Assembly: GCF_018861045.1 (NCBI RefSeq)
Contig: NZ_JAHKQJ010000007.1
Coordinates: 1,147,511 to 1,211,510 of the forward strand
Direction: 5' to 3'
DNA from: Octadecabacter sp. B2R22
GTDB lineage: Bacteria; Pseudomonadota; Alphaproteobacteria; Rhodobacterales; Rhodobacteraceae
Length of the DNA stretch: 64,000 nt
Shown in pieces: positions 8,419 to 17,698 of this stretch (its first letter is position 1; each line of letters opens with the position of its first letter). Under the pieces are notes generated by a model. The model saw nothing but the letters and a program-made list of their open reading frames with translations, was not told the DNA's origin and searched no databases. The position numbers were made by a program, and so were the translations under genes.

Positions 8419-9783
8419 ATGGCTAAAGATCTTACCTTCACCTGCACCGCCTGCAACGCCGCAACCAGCAAATGGTCCGGCAAATGTGACGGCTGCGGCG
8501 CATGGAACACCATTGAAGAGGTGAAGCCCCTCTCCGCGGGGCCCCGCAGCAAAAAAGCGATGGGCGCAGCACGGGGCAAAACCATCCCCCTTACCGACCT
8601 CGCGACAGAAGAAGCCGAACCACCACGCACCCTGTCTGGCGTTGGCGAATTGGATCGCACGTTGGGTGGTGGCTTGGTCAAAGCCTCGGCTATTCTTGTG
8701 GGCGGCGACCCTGGCATCGGCAAATCGACCTTACTGTTGCAAGCCGCCGCACGTTTCGCGCGCAATGGGCTGAAGGTTCTTTATATCTCGGGCGAGGAAT
8801 CTCGCAGCCAAGTGCAAATGCGCGCACGGCGTTTGGGGCTTACTGAAAGCCCTGTAAAACTCGCGTCCGAAACCAACCTGCGCGACATACTGACGACGCT
8901 GGAAGCCGAAAAACCCGACTTCGTTATCATCGATTCCATCCAAACGATGTGGCTCGATACCGTTGAGGCCGCACCCGGCTCTGTCAGCCAAGTGCGATCT
9001 GCTGCCCATGAGCTGACGACTTTCGCCAAACTCAACGGCATTGCTGTCGTATTGGTCGGCCATGTCACCAAAGAAGGCGCCATCGCTGGGCCGCGTGTGG
9101 TGGAACATATGGTTGATACGGTTCTCTACTTTGAGGGCGAGCGCGGCCACCAGTTCCGTATCTTGCGCAGTGTTAAGAACCGTTTTGGTCCCGCCGATGA
9201 GATTGGCGTCTTCGAAATGACAGGCAAAGGCTTGGCCGAGGTCAAAAACCCCTCCGCGTTGTTCCTCTCTGAACGACAGCCCGCACCCGGGTCTGCGGTG
9301 TTTGCGGGCATCGAAGGGTCGCGGCCCGTGTTGTGCGAATTTCAGGCCCTCGTTGCGCCCTCCCCCCATAGCCAACCCCGCCGCACAGTTGTGGGTTGGG
9401 ATGGCAGCCGTTTGGCGATGATCCTAGCGGTGCTCGAATCTCGTGCGGGGGTGCCGTTTACGGGGTTGGATGTGTACCTGAACGTCGCTGGCGGGCTGCG
9501 CGTGACCGAACCCGCCGCAGATTTGGCCGTTGCCGCTGCGCTGGTTTCCGCCCGTGAAGACGCCGCTTTGCCCAAAGACTGTGTTGTTTTTGGCGAAATC
9601 AGCCTGTCTGGGGCCCTTCGTCCTGCCCCTCAGACGGAAAATCGGTTGAAAGAAGCGTCAAAACTTGGTTTTACCTCGGCAATTACTCCGGTGCGTGCGA
9701 AACGTGGTGGGGACAGCGGGGTGGATTTGCGCGAGATGCGGGATCTGCACGCATTTGTTGAACAGGTATTCGGGGCGCGATAA
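8419..9783 (+). CDS. radA: DNA repair protein RadA
   Basis: RadA is a RecA-related ATPase and branch-migration helicase acting with RecA on recombination intermediates. The 454-residue protein has a C4 zinc finger (Cys 9, 12, 23, 26), Walker A GGDPGIGKST from residue 95, the RadA-specific KNRFG motif near residue 253, and a C-terminal Lon-protease-like domain (GLDVYLNVAGGLRV). ATG 8419 gives the usual MAK start; GTG 8413 is two codons upstream. cvpA follows after 18 bases, as in other alphaproteobacteria. Confidence 0.95.
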   Translation: MAKDLTFTCTACNAATSKWSGKCDGCGAWNTIEEVKPLSAGPRSKKAMGAARGKTIPLTDLATEEAEPPRTLSGVGELDRTLGGGLVKASAILVGGDPGIGKSTLLLQAAARFARNGLKVLYISGEESRSQVQMRARRLGLTESPVKLASETNLRDILTTLEAEKPDFVIIDSIQTMWLDTVEAAPGSVSQVRSAAHELTTFAKLNGIAVVLVGHVTKEGAIAGPRVVEHMVDTVLYFEGERGHQFRILRSVKNRFGPADEIGVFEMTGKGLAEVKNPSALFLSERQPAPGSAVFAGIEGSRPVLCEFQALVAPSPHSQPRRTVVGWDGSRLAMILAVLESRAGVPFTGLDVYLNVAGGLRVTEPAADLAVAAALVSAREDAALPKDCVVFGEISLSGALRPAPQTENRLKEASKLGFTSAITPVRAKRGGDSGVDLREMRDLHAFVEQVFGAR

Positions 9784-9801
9784 CCCCAAGCGAGGCGGAC
9801 C

Positions 9802-10383
9802 ATGGCAGACTTTACAATTATTGACGGCGTAGTCGCTGTTGTCATCGTTCTCTCGGCGTTGCTCGCCTATAGCCGCGGTTTGGTGCGCGAAGCACTTGCC
9901 ATCGCAGGCTGGGTCATCGCGACCATTATGGCCTTTATCTTTGCCGACAAAGTTCAGCCGCTGGTCAAACAGATCCCTGTTGTTGGTGATTTTATTGGCG
10001 ACAGCTGCGAATTGTCGGTGATTGCAGCCTTTGCAGCCGTCTTCGCGATCGTGCTTGTCATCGTGTCGATTTTCACGCCGCTCTTTTCCTCATTGATCCA
10101 GCGATCCGCCTTGGGCGGTCTTGATCAGGGTCTGGGTTTCCTCTTTGGCGCTCTGCGCGGCATCTTGTTGGTGGCTGTTGCCTTCTTCGTGTACCAAACG
10201 GTTCTCGAATCCCAAGACATTGAAATGGTTGAAAACTCTCGTGCGATTGCCGTGTTCTCCAACATGACTGGCAACATCGAAGAACGCGACCCAGAGGCCG
10301 CGCTTGGTTGGATCACAACCCAGTACGAACAGCTGGTTGGTCAGTGTAGCGCCCCTGAAGAGCCCGTAACGCCCGAGAACTAA
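9802..10383 (+). CDS. cvpA: CvpA family protein
   Basis: A 193-residue inner-membrane protein of the CvpA (colicin V production) family. It opens with DGVVAVVIVLSALLAYSRG, the conserved first helix and RG turn, and contains about four hydrophobic segments and the LGFLFGALRG signature. Its biochemical role is unsettled. GAGGCGG precedes the ATG by about 6 bases. The radA-cvpA-purF order seen here is a recurring neighbourhood, but a 162-base gap with a hairpin separates cvpA from purF. Confidence 0.88.
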   Translation: MADFTIIDGVVAVVIVLSALLAYSRGLVREALAIAGWVIATIMAFIFADKVQPLVKQIPVVGDFIGDSCELSVIAAFAAVFAIVLVIVSIFTPLFSSLIQRSALGGLDQGLGFLFGALRGILLVAVAFFVYQTVLESQDIEMVENSRAIAVFSNMTGNIEERDPEAALGWITTQYEQLVGQCSAPEEPVTPEN

Positions 10384-10440
10384 CTCCTCGGGGCGCCCAC
10401 GTCCGCTTTAAATATCTACCGAAACGGCCCCCGAACTTGG

Positions 10441-10456
10441 CTGCCTGAAAAGGCAG
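10441..10456 (+). repeat. GAAA-tetraloop hairpin between cvpA and purF
   Basis: CTGCCT (10441-10446) and AGGCAG (10451-10456) form a 6-bp stem closed by a GAAA tetraloop, 58 bases after the cvpA stop. There is no T tract. It may end the cvpA transcript or sit in the purF leader. Confidence 0.4.
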
Positions 10457-10545
10457 GCAAGATGTGATCTATCTGTTCGTGACACCTCTGTGACAAACCG
10501 CTACACCCCTTCACATCTCATACCCCTCGGATTCGGAGCTTCCTC

Positions 10546-12039
10546 TTGTCCAATTCAGCGTCTCGTACCCTTCGCGACCGTATGCCACCTGCGCATCCCT
10601 TTGATGACGATAAACTAAAAGAGGAATGCGGCGTCTTTGGCGTCGTTGGCGTTGAAAACGCAGCCTCCGTCACAGCTCTCGGCCTTCATGCCCTGCAACA
10701 CCGCGGCCAAGAAGCGGGTGGCATTGTCACCCACGAATTCGGCCAAGGATTTAGCTCTGCCCGCCGATTTGGGTATGTCCGCGACAACTTTACCGACGCC
10801 GAAACGATGGCCACCCTGCCCGGCCCTATCGGCATTGGTCATGTTCGCTATTCCACGTCGGGGTCCAAAGGGGCCACGCAGATCCGCGACGTTCAACCGT
10901 TCTTCGGGGAATTCTCCATGGGCGGGGCAGCAATTGCCCACAACGGGAACATCACAAACGCACTGGCCCTTCGCAAAGAACTGGTCGAACGCGGTTCCAT
11001 CTTTCAATCCTCAAGCGACAGTGAATGTATTGTCCATTTGATGGCCCGTTCTATGGGCAAAAGCATTCCCGACCGCATGGAAGAAGCCCTTCGTAAGGTT
11101 GAGGGCGCTTTTTCCGTCGTCGCAATGACCCGCACAAAGCTGATTGGCTGTCGCGACCCACTGGGCGTGCGCCCCTTGGTACTGGGACAGCTTGGTGATG
11201 GTTGGGTTCTCGCGTCTGAAACCTGTGCGCTCGATATCATCAACGCCACCTTCATTCGTGAAATCGAACCCGGTGAAATGGTTGTTGCCACAACAAAAGG
11301 CGTTGAAAGCCACTTCCCGTTCCGCCGTGCGCCATCCCGTTTCTGCATTTTCGAACATGTCTATTTCAGCCGCCCCGACAGTATCCTTGGTGGGCGCAGC
11401 GTGTATGAAACCCGTGAAAACATTGGCCGTGAACTGGCTAAGGAAAACCCTGTTGATGCAGATCTCGTTTGCCCCGTACCTGATTCCGGCACGCCAGCGG
11501 CGATCGGGTTTTCGCTGGAATCCGGCATCCCTTATGCGATGGGCATCATCCGTAACCAATACATGGGCAGGACGTTCATCGAACCGTCTGAATCCATCCG
11601 TAACATGGGTGTGCGACTGAAACTCAACGTCAACCGTGCCTTGGTCAAAGGCAAACGCATCATTCTGGTTGATGATTCCGTTGTCCGCGGCACCACCTCT
11701 CGCAAGATCAAGGAAATGATCCTTGAGGCCGGCGCGGCTGAAGTTCACTTCCGGATCGCATCCCCGCCAACCGCTTGGCCGTGCTTCTACGGCGTTGACA
11801 CGCCACAACGTGAAAAGCTGCTGGCCGCGACGATGTCTGAGGAAGAAATGCGCACCCATTTGGGCGTTGATAGTTTGAAATTCATCTCTCTGGATGGCCT
11901 TTACCGCGCCGTCGGCGAAGCATCGGGCCGCGATCCGTCTGCGCCGAAATACTGCGATGCGTGCTTTAGCGGTGAATATCCGGTGAAACCTTCGGACATG
12001 CTCGAACAAGGGTTTGAGATGAAAGCGGCCGCCGAATAG
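10546..12039 (+). CDS. purF: Amidophosphoribosyltransferase
   Basis: PurF makes 5-phosphoribosylamine from PRPP and glutamine, the committed step of purine synthesis. In EECGVFGVVG the cysteine becomes the N-terminal nucleophile after propeptide removal. Cys residues in CIFEHVYF, CPVPDSG and YCDACFSGEYP fit the Fe-S cluster of the Bacillus-type enzyme. ILVDDSVVRGTT is the PRPP loop. GGAG lies 7 bases before TTG 10546, which supports that start (497 aa); ATG 10582 (485 aa) is an alternative without a clear site. Either leaves a short propeptide. Confidence 0.95.
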   Translation: MSNSASRTLRDRMPPAHPFDDDKLKEECGVFGVVGVENAASVTALGLHALQHRGQEAGGIVTHEFGQGFSSARRFGYVRDNFTDAETMATLPGPIGIGHVRYSTSGSKGATQIRDVQPFFGEFSMGGAAIAHNGNITNALALRKELVERGSIFQSSSDSECIVHLMARSMGKSIPDRMEEALRKVEGAFSVVAMTRTKLIGCRDPLGVRPLVLGQLGDGWVLASETCALDIINATFIREIEPGEMVVATTKGVESHFPFRRAPSRFCIFEHVYFSRPDSILGGRSVYETRENIGRELAKENPVDADLVCPVPDSGTPAAIGFSLESGIPYAMGIIRNQYMGRTFIEPSESIRNMGVRLKLNVNRALVKGKRIILVDDSVVRGTTSRKIKEMILEAGAAEVHFRIASPPTAWPCFYGVDTPQREKLLAATMSEEEMRTHLGVDSLKFISLDGLYRAVGEASGRDPSAPKYCDACFSGEYPVKPSDMLEQGFEMKAAAE

Positions 12040-12180
12040 GCCCAGATCAGGGCTTAAACGAACGATCTTCCGCTTTCTCGGCGGATTCACGCCGCACTGC
12101 AGCATTTCTTACCTATGGGACTCGACGGATAGGCAATGAAGGCATACCTGCCCCGCCTGATCCCCTCATAGGCCGAGACA

Positions 12181-12444
12181 ATGACAACCGAATCTTTCGC
12201 CACGACCAATGCCGTCACCGCAGAAGCCGCAACGCAAACGGTCCGAGCCCCGCTACGCCCAATGACACTTATTGGCGTTTTTCAAGACCCCGATAACAAC
12301 CACATCCTCTTACGTGACCGATCAGGTGCCATCGTACGCTTAGAGACGGACACTCTCTTGGGTGACTTAACCCTCATTGGGATCGGTGACGGCTGGGCGA
12401 TGGTGCAAGAGGGCGCGACAATCCACCGTCTCGTGATTGGATAA
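12181..12444 (+). CDS. Small conserved hypothetical protein
   Basis: An 87-residue soluble protein I cannot name. The first 25 residues are rich in Thr and Ala and look disordered. The rest, from RPMTLIGVFQD to the end, alternates short hydrophobic strands with Gly and Asp turns (LLRDRSGAIVRL, LTLIGIGDGWAMVQ), a pattern like the small beta domain of PilP-type pilus proteins; that likeness is only suggestive. It lies between purF and an SDR gene on the same strand. Codon choice looks like that of its neighbours. Confidence 0.6.
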   Translation: MTTESFATTNAVTAEAATQTVRAPLRPMTLIGVFQDPDNNHILLRDRSGAIVRLETDTLLGDLTLIGIGDGWAMVQEGATIHRLVIG

Positions 12445-12485
12445 GTCACATTGCCATTTGGCGACGGGCGTCCTAATCAGGCCCT

Positions 12486-13124
12486 ATGAAAACAGCTCTT
12501 ATCACTGGCGCGTCACGCGGGCTTGGCGCCGCACTGGCAGAAGCCCTCGCCCCGACACATCACATCATCGCCGTTGGCCGCACGACTGGTGCGCTTGAAG
12601 ACCTTGATGACCGTATCAAAGCCGCTGGCGGAGATGCCACATTGGCCCCGATGGACATTACCGTCGATGCTGCCATGCAGCAGTTGTGCCGATCCATTCA
12701 TGATCGTTGGGGCGGTGTTGATATGTGGCTTCATACGGCCATCCACGCAGCACCGCTGACCCCTGCCCACCACATCAATCCCAAAGATTTCACCAAGTCG
12801 ACGGATATCAACATCACAGCGACGTCGCGGCTGATCTCTTACGTTGCTCCCCTGCTGGGTGCGGACGGCAAAGCCGTGTTCTTTGATGATCCGCGTGAAG
12901 GCGCTGCATTCTTTGGATCATACGGTGCCAGCAAGGCCGCGCAAATTGCACTGGCCAAATCATGGGCTATCGAGACGGCAAAAACAGGACCAAACGTTCA
13001 GATCGTCACGCCAAACCCGATGCCAACAGCCACCCGGGCGCGTTTCTTTCCGGGCGAAGACCGCGATCCACTGGCCGACATCCACAGTGAAGCCGCCCGC
13101 CTGCTCCCACTGATCACAGGCTAG
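12486..13124 (+). CDS. Short-chain dehydrogenase/reductase (SDR)
   Basis: A 212-residue SDR-fold protein. TGASRGLG at residues 7-14 binds the nucleotide and SYGASKAA supplies Tyr and Lys of YxxxK. The catalytic Ser normally about 13 residues before the Tyr is not in place; Phe and Asp occupy that region (FFDDPREGAAFF). It is shorter than the usual 250 residues because the substrate-lid region is reduced. The substrate is unknown and activity may be altered. A good terminator starts 11 bases after the stop. Confidence 0.8.
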   Translation: MKTALITGASRGLGAALAEALAPTHHIIAVGRTTGALEDLDDRIKAAGGDATLAPMDITVDAAMQQLCRSIHDRWGGVDMWLHTAIHAAPLTPAHHINPKDFTKSTDINITATSRLISYVAPLLGADGKAVFFDDPREGAAFFGSYGASKAAQIALAKSWAIETAKTGPNVQIVTPNPMPTATRARFFPGEDRDPLADIHSEAARLLPLITG

Positions 13125-13134
13125 AGTCTTTGAT

Positions 13135-13163
13135 GCAACGCCTGAGGGTCGGCGTTGCGTTTT
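13135..13163 (+). terminator. Rho-independent terminator after SDR gene
   Basis: GCAACGCC (13135-13142) and GGCGTTGC (13151-13158) form a perfect 8-bp GC-rich stem with an 8-base loop, followed by GTTTT. It lies 11 bases after the SDR stop and separates it from surE. Confidence 0.8.
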
Positions 13164-13228
13164 CCCTGTCTCTTCCATTGCCGCACTGCCGCTGCTGACT
13201 TAACAACATAGAAAACAAGCAGGCGATC

Positions 13229-14014
13229 ATGCGAATTCTAATAACCAATGATGACGGCATCAACGCGCCCGGACTGGCGACGTTGACCGCGATTGCCCAT
13301 GATGTGGCTGGGCCGAGCGGCGAAGTCTGGACCGTGGCCCCAGCGTTTGAGCAATCGGGCGTTGGTCACTGCATCAGCTATTCCAGCCCCACAATGATTG
13401 CCAAACTGGAGGACCGCCGCTACGCCGCCGAAGGCTCCCCTGCTGATTGCGTATTGGCCGCCCTTTACGACGTGATGAAAGACGCCAAACCTGATCTGGT
13501 TTTGTCTGGCATCAACCGCGGCAACAATGCCGCCGACAACGCGCTTTATTCAGGCACCATTGGCGCCATCATTGAAGCCGCCTTGCAAGGTGTCCCCGGC
13601 ATCGCCATGAGCCAGTTTTTCGGTGCAGATAACAGAGACCTCGACGATCCGTTCGAGGCGGCCGCGCAGCATGGCGCTGAAACCGTTCGGGCTTTATTGA
13701 ACAAGGGCATTTGGACCAGCGACAGCTACCGCACCTTCTACAACATCAACTTCCCGCCCGTTGCCGCTAAAGATGTCAAAGGCCTGCAAGTCGCGCGCCA
13801 AGGCTTCCGCGATCAGACGAATTTCGGAATGGAACCGATGACCGCCCCGAACGGGCGCCGTTTCTTGTGGGTTACAGGTGGCCGCCAAGATCAAAAGACC
13901 GGCGCAGGCACGGACGTAACGGCCAACCTAGACGGCTATATTTCAATCACACCGATGCGCGCCGATCTAACCGCCCACGATGTCCTTGATGACCTAACTG
14001 AGCGTTTGAAATGA
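13229..14014 (+). CDS. surE: 5'/3'-nucleotidase SurE
   Basis: SurE is a metal-dependent nucleotidase/exopolyphosphatase linked to stationary-phase survival. The 261-residue protein begins [16 protein letters not shown], where the Asp pair coordinates the metal, and contains SGINRGNN and [10 protein letters not shown], both family hallmarks. The length matches the family. Its TGA overlaps the ATG of pcm by 4 bases. The order surE-pcm-LysM/LytM parallels surE-pcm-nlpD of enteric bacteria, though no rpoS follows. Confidence 0.95.
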   Translation: MRILITNDDGINAPGLATLTAIAHDVAGPSGEVWTVAPAFEQSGVGHCISYSSPTMIAKLEDRRYAAEGSPADCVLAALYDVMKDAKPDLVLSGINRGNNAADNALYSGTIGAIIEAALQGVPGIAMSQFFGADNRDLDDPFEAAAQHGAETVRALLNKGIWTSDSYRTFYNINFPPVAAKDVKGLQVARQGFRDQTNFGMEPMTAPNGRRFLWVTGGRQDQKTGAGTDVTANLDGYISITPMRADLTAHDVLDDLTERLK

Positions 14015-14661
14015 ATGTCATGAACACACGCGCCGAACTTCAGATGCAATTCCTGTTCGCCCTTAGATCCAAGGGCGTTACGGATGCACGTGTCCTGACC
14101 GCGATGGAAAAAACCGACCGCGCCTTATTCGTCAAAGGCCACTTTTCGGACCGCGCCTATGAAGACATGCCCCTGCCAATCGCGTGCGGGCAAACAATCA
14201 GCCAGCCGTCCGTTGTTGGTTTGATGACGCAGGCGTTGCAAATTCAACCGCGCGACAAGGTCTTGGAAGTCGGCACAGGATCAGGCTATCAGGCCGCAAT
14301 CCTGAGCCACCTTGCACGACGCGTTTACACCGTCGATCGCCACAAAACCCTGATGAACGATGCCCGCGCGATTTTTCAATCGCTGGACATCACCAATTTG
14401 ACAGCATTCACCGCAGATGGGTCCCACGGGTTGCCCGATCAGGCCCCGTTTGATCGCATCCTTGTCACCGCAGCCGCTGAAGACCCTCCGGGGCCTCTTT
14501 TGGCGCAGCTTAAGGTGGGTGGTATTATGGTTTTGCCGGTTGGGCAGTCAGATTCTGTGCAAACGCTCATTCGGGTCACCCGAAACGAGACAGGTTTCGA
14601 GTACGAGGAAATTCGCCCAGTGCGCTTTGTCCCCCTGCTTGAGGGCTTGGGAAAAGACTAA
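14011..14661 (+). CDS. pcm: Protein-L-isoaspartate O-methyltransferase
   Basis: Repairs age-damaged proteins by methylating L-isoaspartyl residues with SAM. The 216-residue product contains [20 protein letters not shown], the signature segment, then the SAM-binding loop [16 protein letters not shown], the acidic DR pair of TVDRHK, and the [11 protein letters not shown] strand. ATG 14011 overlaps the surE stop (ATGA), so the two are coupled. ATG 14020 is an alternative. The LysM/LytM lipoprotein gene follows after 60 bases. Confidence 0.94.
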   Translation: MNVMNTRAELQMQFLFALRSKGVTDARVLTAMEKTDRALFVKGHFSDRAYEDMPLPIACGQTISQPSVVGLMTQALQIQPRDKVLEVGTGSGYQAAILSHLARRVYTVDRHKTLMNDARAIFQSLDITNLTAFTADGSHGLPDQAPFDRILVTAAAEDPPGPLLAQLKVGGIMVLPVGQSDSVQTLIRVTRNETGFEYEEIRPVRFVPLLEGLGKD

Positions 14662-14721
14662 AACACAGCTATAACGCAGGAAAAGCAGGGCAAAAGACCC
14701 CGCACATACGAGGAGCAAGGC

Positions 14722-15927
14722 ATGGGCACGCCCGTTTATTCACGATTCCGCACCGCACTTTTGGCGTCTGTCGCATTAGCGACGCTGGCGGCCTGCGATG
14801 GCGAAGGCAACATCATCAAACAAGATTTTGACTGGGATATCCGTAACTTAGGTGGTGGATTTGACACAACCGATGCGGCGCGCAACCTTGCAAACAGGCC
14901 ACGCCCAGATGATCGTGGTGTGATCTCTTACCCAAATTACCAAGTGGTGGTCGCTGAACGCGGCGAAACTGTTCGCCAGATCGCAACCCGCTTGAACATC
15001 GATGCCAATGCTTTGGCGGCCTACAATGGCGTGGACGCCGATATCGCGCTTCGTCGCGATGAAGTCGTCGCCCTGCCTGCACGTGTCGCCGAACCGTCAC
15101 CCGCAACGGGTGCGCTGACCACAGGCCCGATCCAAGCGCCGAGCGTGAACGTCACAACACTTGCCTCTGACGCGATTGAGCGCGCAGGCGAGCAGACGAC
15201 AACACCTACAGCCACAACACCGGCAACGGCCGCGCAAACTGGCATCGAACCAGGCCTGCACCGTGTCGCCCGTGGCGAGACAGCGTTCCAGATCGCGCGT
15301 CTTTATGATGTCCCTGTTGCAGCCTTGTCTGAATGGAACGGCCTCGGGTCCGATCTAACCGTGCGCGAAGGCCAGCAATTGCTGATCCCTGTTGCAGGTG
15401 CCACCCCACCCGCACAACCAGCCGCCGCGGTATCGACACCCGGCGAAGGGACACAAACCCCGACACCGCCAAGCGCTGTTGTGCCTCTGCCAGAAGTGGA
15501 CGTTACACCACAAACACCAGAGGTCACGACTCCTGCCCCTGATATTGGCGAAATCACAACGCCAGCGCCCGCCACAAGCGCACCGTTTATCTATCCGGTG
15601 CAAGGCAGCATCATTCGTGAATACAACCCGGGCCGCAATGAAGGCATCGACATCAACGCATCCGCTGGCACGTCGGTTAAGGCCGCGGCAGCCGGGACAA
15701 TCGCTGCGATCACGCAGAACACCAATGGTGCACAGATCATCGTCGTACGCCACACAGGCAATATCCTGACGGTCTATGTGAACGTGGAGAACCTGAGCGT
15801 TGAGAAAGACGACAGCGTATCCCAAGGTCAATCAATTGCGGATGTGGCCGCTGGATCACCAGCCTTCTTGCATTTTGAAGTGCGTGACGGGCTCGAAAGT
15901 GTCGATCCCGCAGACTACCTGCCCTAA
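14722..15927 (+). CDS. LysM and degenerate LytM (M23) lipoprotein, NlpD-like
   Basis: A 401-residue envelope protein. A signal peptide ends in a lipobox (TLAAC). Two LysM peptidoglycan-binding domains follow (about residues 71-118 and 177-222), then a Thr/Pro/Ala-rich linker and a C-terminal M23 domain from about residue 290. Two metal ligands seem lost: the usual H of HxGxD is Asn in NEGIDI, and the YxH histidine is Asn in VYVNVE; LHFEVR is kept. NlpD and EnvC likewise lack activity and activate amidases at division, so I infer an activator role. The gene follows surE-pcm, as nlpD does in enterics. It overlaps the opposing gene by 4 bases. Confidence 0.88.
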   Translation: MGTPVYSRFRTALLASVALATLAACDGEGNIIKQDFDWDIRNLGGGFDTTDAARNLANRPRPDDRGVISYPNYQVVVAERGETVRQIATRLNIDANALAAYNGVDADIALRRDEVVALPARVAEPSPATGALTTGPIQAPSVNVTTLASDAIERAGEQTTTPTATTPATAAQTGIEPGLHRVARGETAFQIARLYDVPVAALSEWNGLGSDLTVREGQQLLIPVAGATPPAQPAAAVSTPGEGTQTPTPPSAVVPLPEVDVTPQTPEVTTPAPDIGEITTPAPATSAPFIYPVQGSIIREYNPGRNEGIDINASAGTSVKAAAAGTIAAITQNTNGAQIIVVRHTGNILTVYVNVENLSVEKDDSVSQGQSIADVAAGSPAFLHFEVRDGLESVDPADYLP

Positions 15928-16760
15928 ACCGTAACGCCCTTGCGGCCAGCAAGGTCTACGAAATATTGCCAAGCAACGCGCCCCGAACGGGATCCGCGCG
16001 TTGCTTGCCATTCAATGGCTTCGGCGCGCATCGTGTCATCGTCGATCTGCACACCATGCGCATCGCAATACCCACGGATCATGTCCAAATACTGGTCTTG
16101 ATCGCACGGATGAAATCCAAGCCACAGCCCGAACCGATCCGACAACGACACCTTTTCCTCGACCGCTTCGGACGGGGAGATTGCGGTTGAACGTTCGTTT
16201 TCGATCATGTCACGCGGCATCAAGTGACGGCGATTTGACGTGGCATAAAGCACGACGTTTTCCGGCCGCCCTTCGATACCACCATCCAAAACCGCCTTAA
16301 GCGACTTGTAGTGGGCATCGTCGTGACCAAAGCTCAGGTCGTCACAGAACATGATAAACCGCTCAGGACGTCCCCGCAGAAGCGCCAGACAGCGCCCGAT
16401 GCTGGGCAAGTCTTCGCGCTGTACTTCAACGATTTTCAGTTTGTTATGTTTGGCTTGAACATCGCCGTGGATGGCTTTGACAAGGCTGGATTTACCCATC
16501 CCACGCGCGCCCCAAAGCAGTGCGTTGTTGGCGGGCAAGCCTTTGGCAAACTGGACCGTATTTGCGTGCAGCGTATCGCGCGACCGATTGATCCCGATCA
16601 GCAAAGACAAATCAACGCGGTTAACGGTTTGCACAGGTTCCAGACGATCCGGATTGGCGTGCCAAACGTAGGCCGCCGCGCTGAAGTCAGGCGCGGTCGC
16701 AGGTGCTGGTGACAATCGTTCCAGCGCATCTGCGATCCGGCCTAAGGTTTCATCATTCAC
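15924..16760 (-). CDS. ATP-binding protein, DUF815 family
   Basis: A 278-residue AAA-type ATPase of the DUF815 family. Walker A is WGARGMGKSSL near residue 85, and FIMFCDDLSFG is the Walker B strand with an Asp pair. YATSNRRHLMPRDM (sensor/arginine region) and a C-terminal helical lid follow. Members are widespread next to tat genes in alphaproteobacteria, but no function is established. The start ATG overlaps the tatC stop by 4 bases (16757-16760), so it is the fourth gene of a tatABC operon. Confidence 0.85.
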   Translation of the reverse strand: MNDETLGRIADALERLSPAPATAPDFSAAAYVWHANPDRLEPVQTVNRVDLSLLIGINRSRDTLHANTVQFAKGLPANNALLWGARGMGKSSLVKAIHGDVQAKHNKLKIVEVQREDLPSIGRCLALLRGRPERFIMFCDDLSFGHDDAHYKSLKAVLDGGIEGRPENVVLYATSNRRHLMPRDMIENERSTAISPSEAVEEKVSLSDRFGLWLGFHPCDQDQYLDMIRGYCDAHGVQIDDDTMRAEAIEWQATRGSRSGRVAWQYFVDLAGRKGVTV

Positions 16761-17698
16761 GACGTGGACTCTTCGTCATTGGCGGGGTCTTCGTCTTCTT
16801 CATCATCCTCAAACCACAGGCCTTCGGCGCGCAGCTTGGCTTCGCGGGTCTTTTCGACGCGTTTTACCAACTGGATGGAAATCTCATAAAGACCGTAGAC
16901 AACGACAAACAGGATAACCTGCGTGATGATATCCGGTGGCGTCACCAATGCAGCCAGCAGCAAAATACCGACAACCGCGTATTTACGTACATTGCGCAGA
17001 CCTTCGGCGCTGACCAGCCCCGCCTTCCCCATAAGGGTCAAGAGAACTGGAAGCTGGAAACAAAGCCCAAAGGCCATGATGAATTTCAATGTTATATCGA
17101 GGCTCTCGTTCACCTTACCAAAGAAGGTAATACGGATGCCTTCGTTCGCAGTCGAAGCCGCAGCAGCAGGCGCGTCGCCCACGAAAGATGACATAAGATC
17201 CGCGATAAGGGACGGCACGTCAGCAAAGCCCAAGAAGAACGCCATCGCCAAAGGTGTCACAACGAAGTGCGCAAACGAGGCACCCAGCAGGAACATCACC
17301 GGAGACGCGATCAGGAACGGCAGGAACGCGCCCTTCTCTTTGCTGTAAAGCCCAGGGGCGACAAACCGCCAAAGCTGGTAACCAATCACAGGAAACGCCA
17401 AGGCAAAGCCGAACACCATCGAAATGCGGAACAGGGTGAACAGGTATTCCTGTGGCGACGTATATTGCATCGTCGGGGACGGATCGCCGAGTTCGCGCAG
17501 CGTGGCTTCAATCGGCTCAAGCAAGAACTGAAGGATCGGTTCTGCGACCGTAAAGGCGATTACAATGCCAACAATGAACGCGAGAACGGCGCGGATTAGG
17601 CGAGTGCGCAGTTCCGCCAGATGTTCAATCAGCGGCGCTGAACTGTCTTCCATTTCATCGGTATTCAGCCCGTCTTCGGACGTATCAGTCTGGCTCAT
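16757..17698 (-). CDS. tatC: Sec-independent translocase subunit TatC
   Basis: TatC is the six-helix core of the twin-arginine translocase and, with TatB, recognises RR signal peptides. The 313-residue protein has the conserved HLAELRTRLIRA motif at the N-terminus, several hydrophobic helices, and the FGLCFQLPVLLTLM segment. It is longer than the roughly 250-residue E. coli form: about 18 acidic residues precede the core, and a charged tail (FEDDEEDEDPAND) follows. Its ATG overlaps the tatB stop by 4 bases. The DUF900 lipoprotein at 7389 is a likely Tat client in this window. Confidence 0.95.
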   Translation of the reverse strand: MSQTDTSEDGLNTDEMEDSSAPLIEHLAELRTRLIRAVLAFIVGIVIAFTVAEPILQFLLEPIEATLRELGDPSPTMQYTSPQEYLFTLFRISMVFGFALAFPVIGYQLWRFVAPGLYSKEKGAFLPFLIASPVMFLLGASFAHFVVTPLAMAFFLGFADVPSLIADLMSSFVGDAPAAAASTANEGIRITFFGKVNESLDITLKFIMAFGLCFQLPVLLTLMGKAGLVSAEGLRNVRKYAVVGILLLAALVTPPDIITQVILFVVVYGLYEISIQLVKRVEKTREAKLRAEGLWFEDDEEDEDPANDEESTS

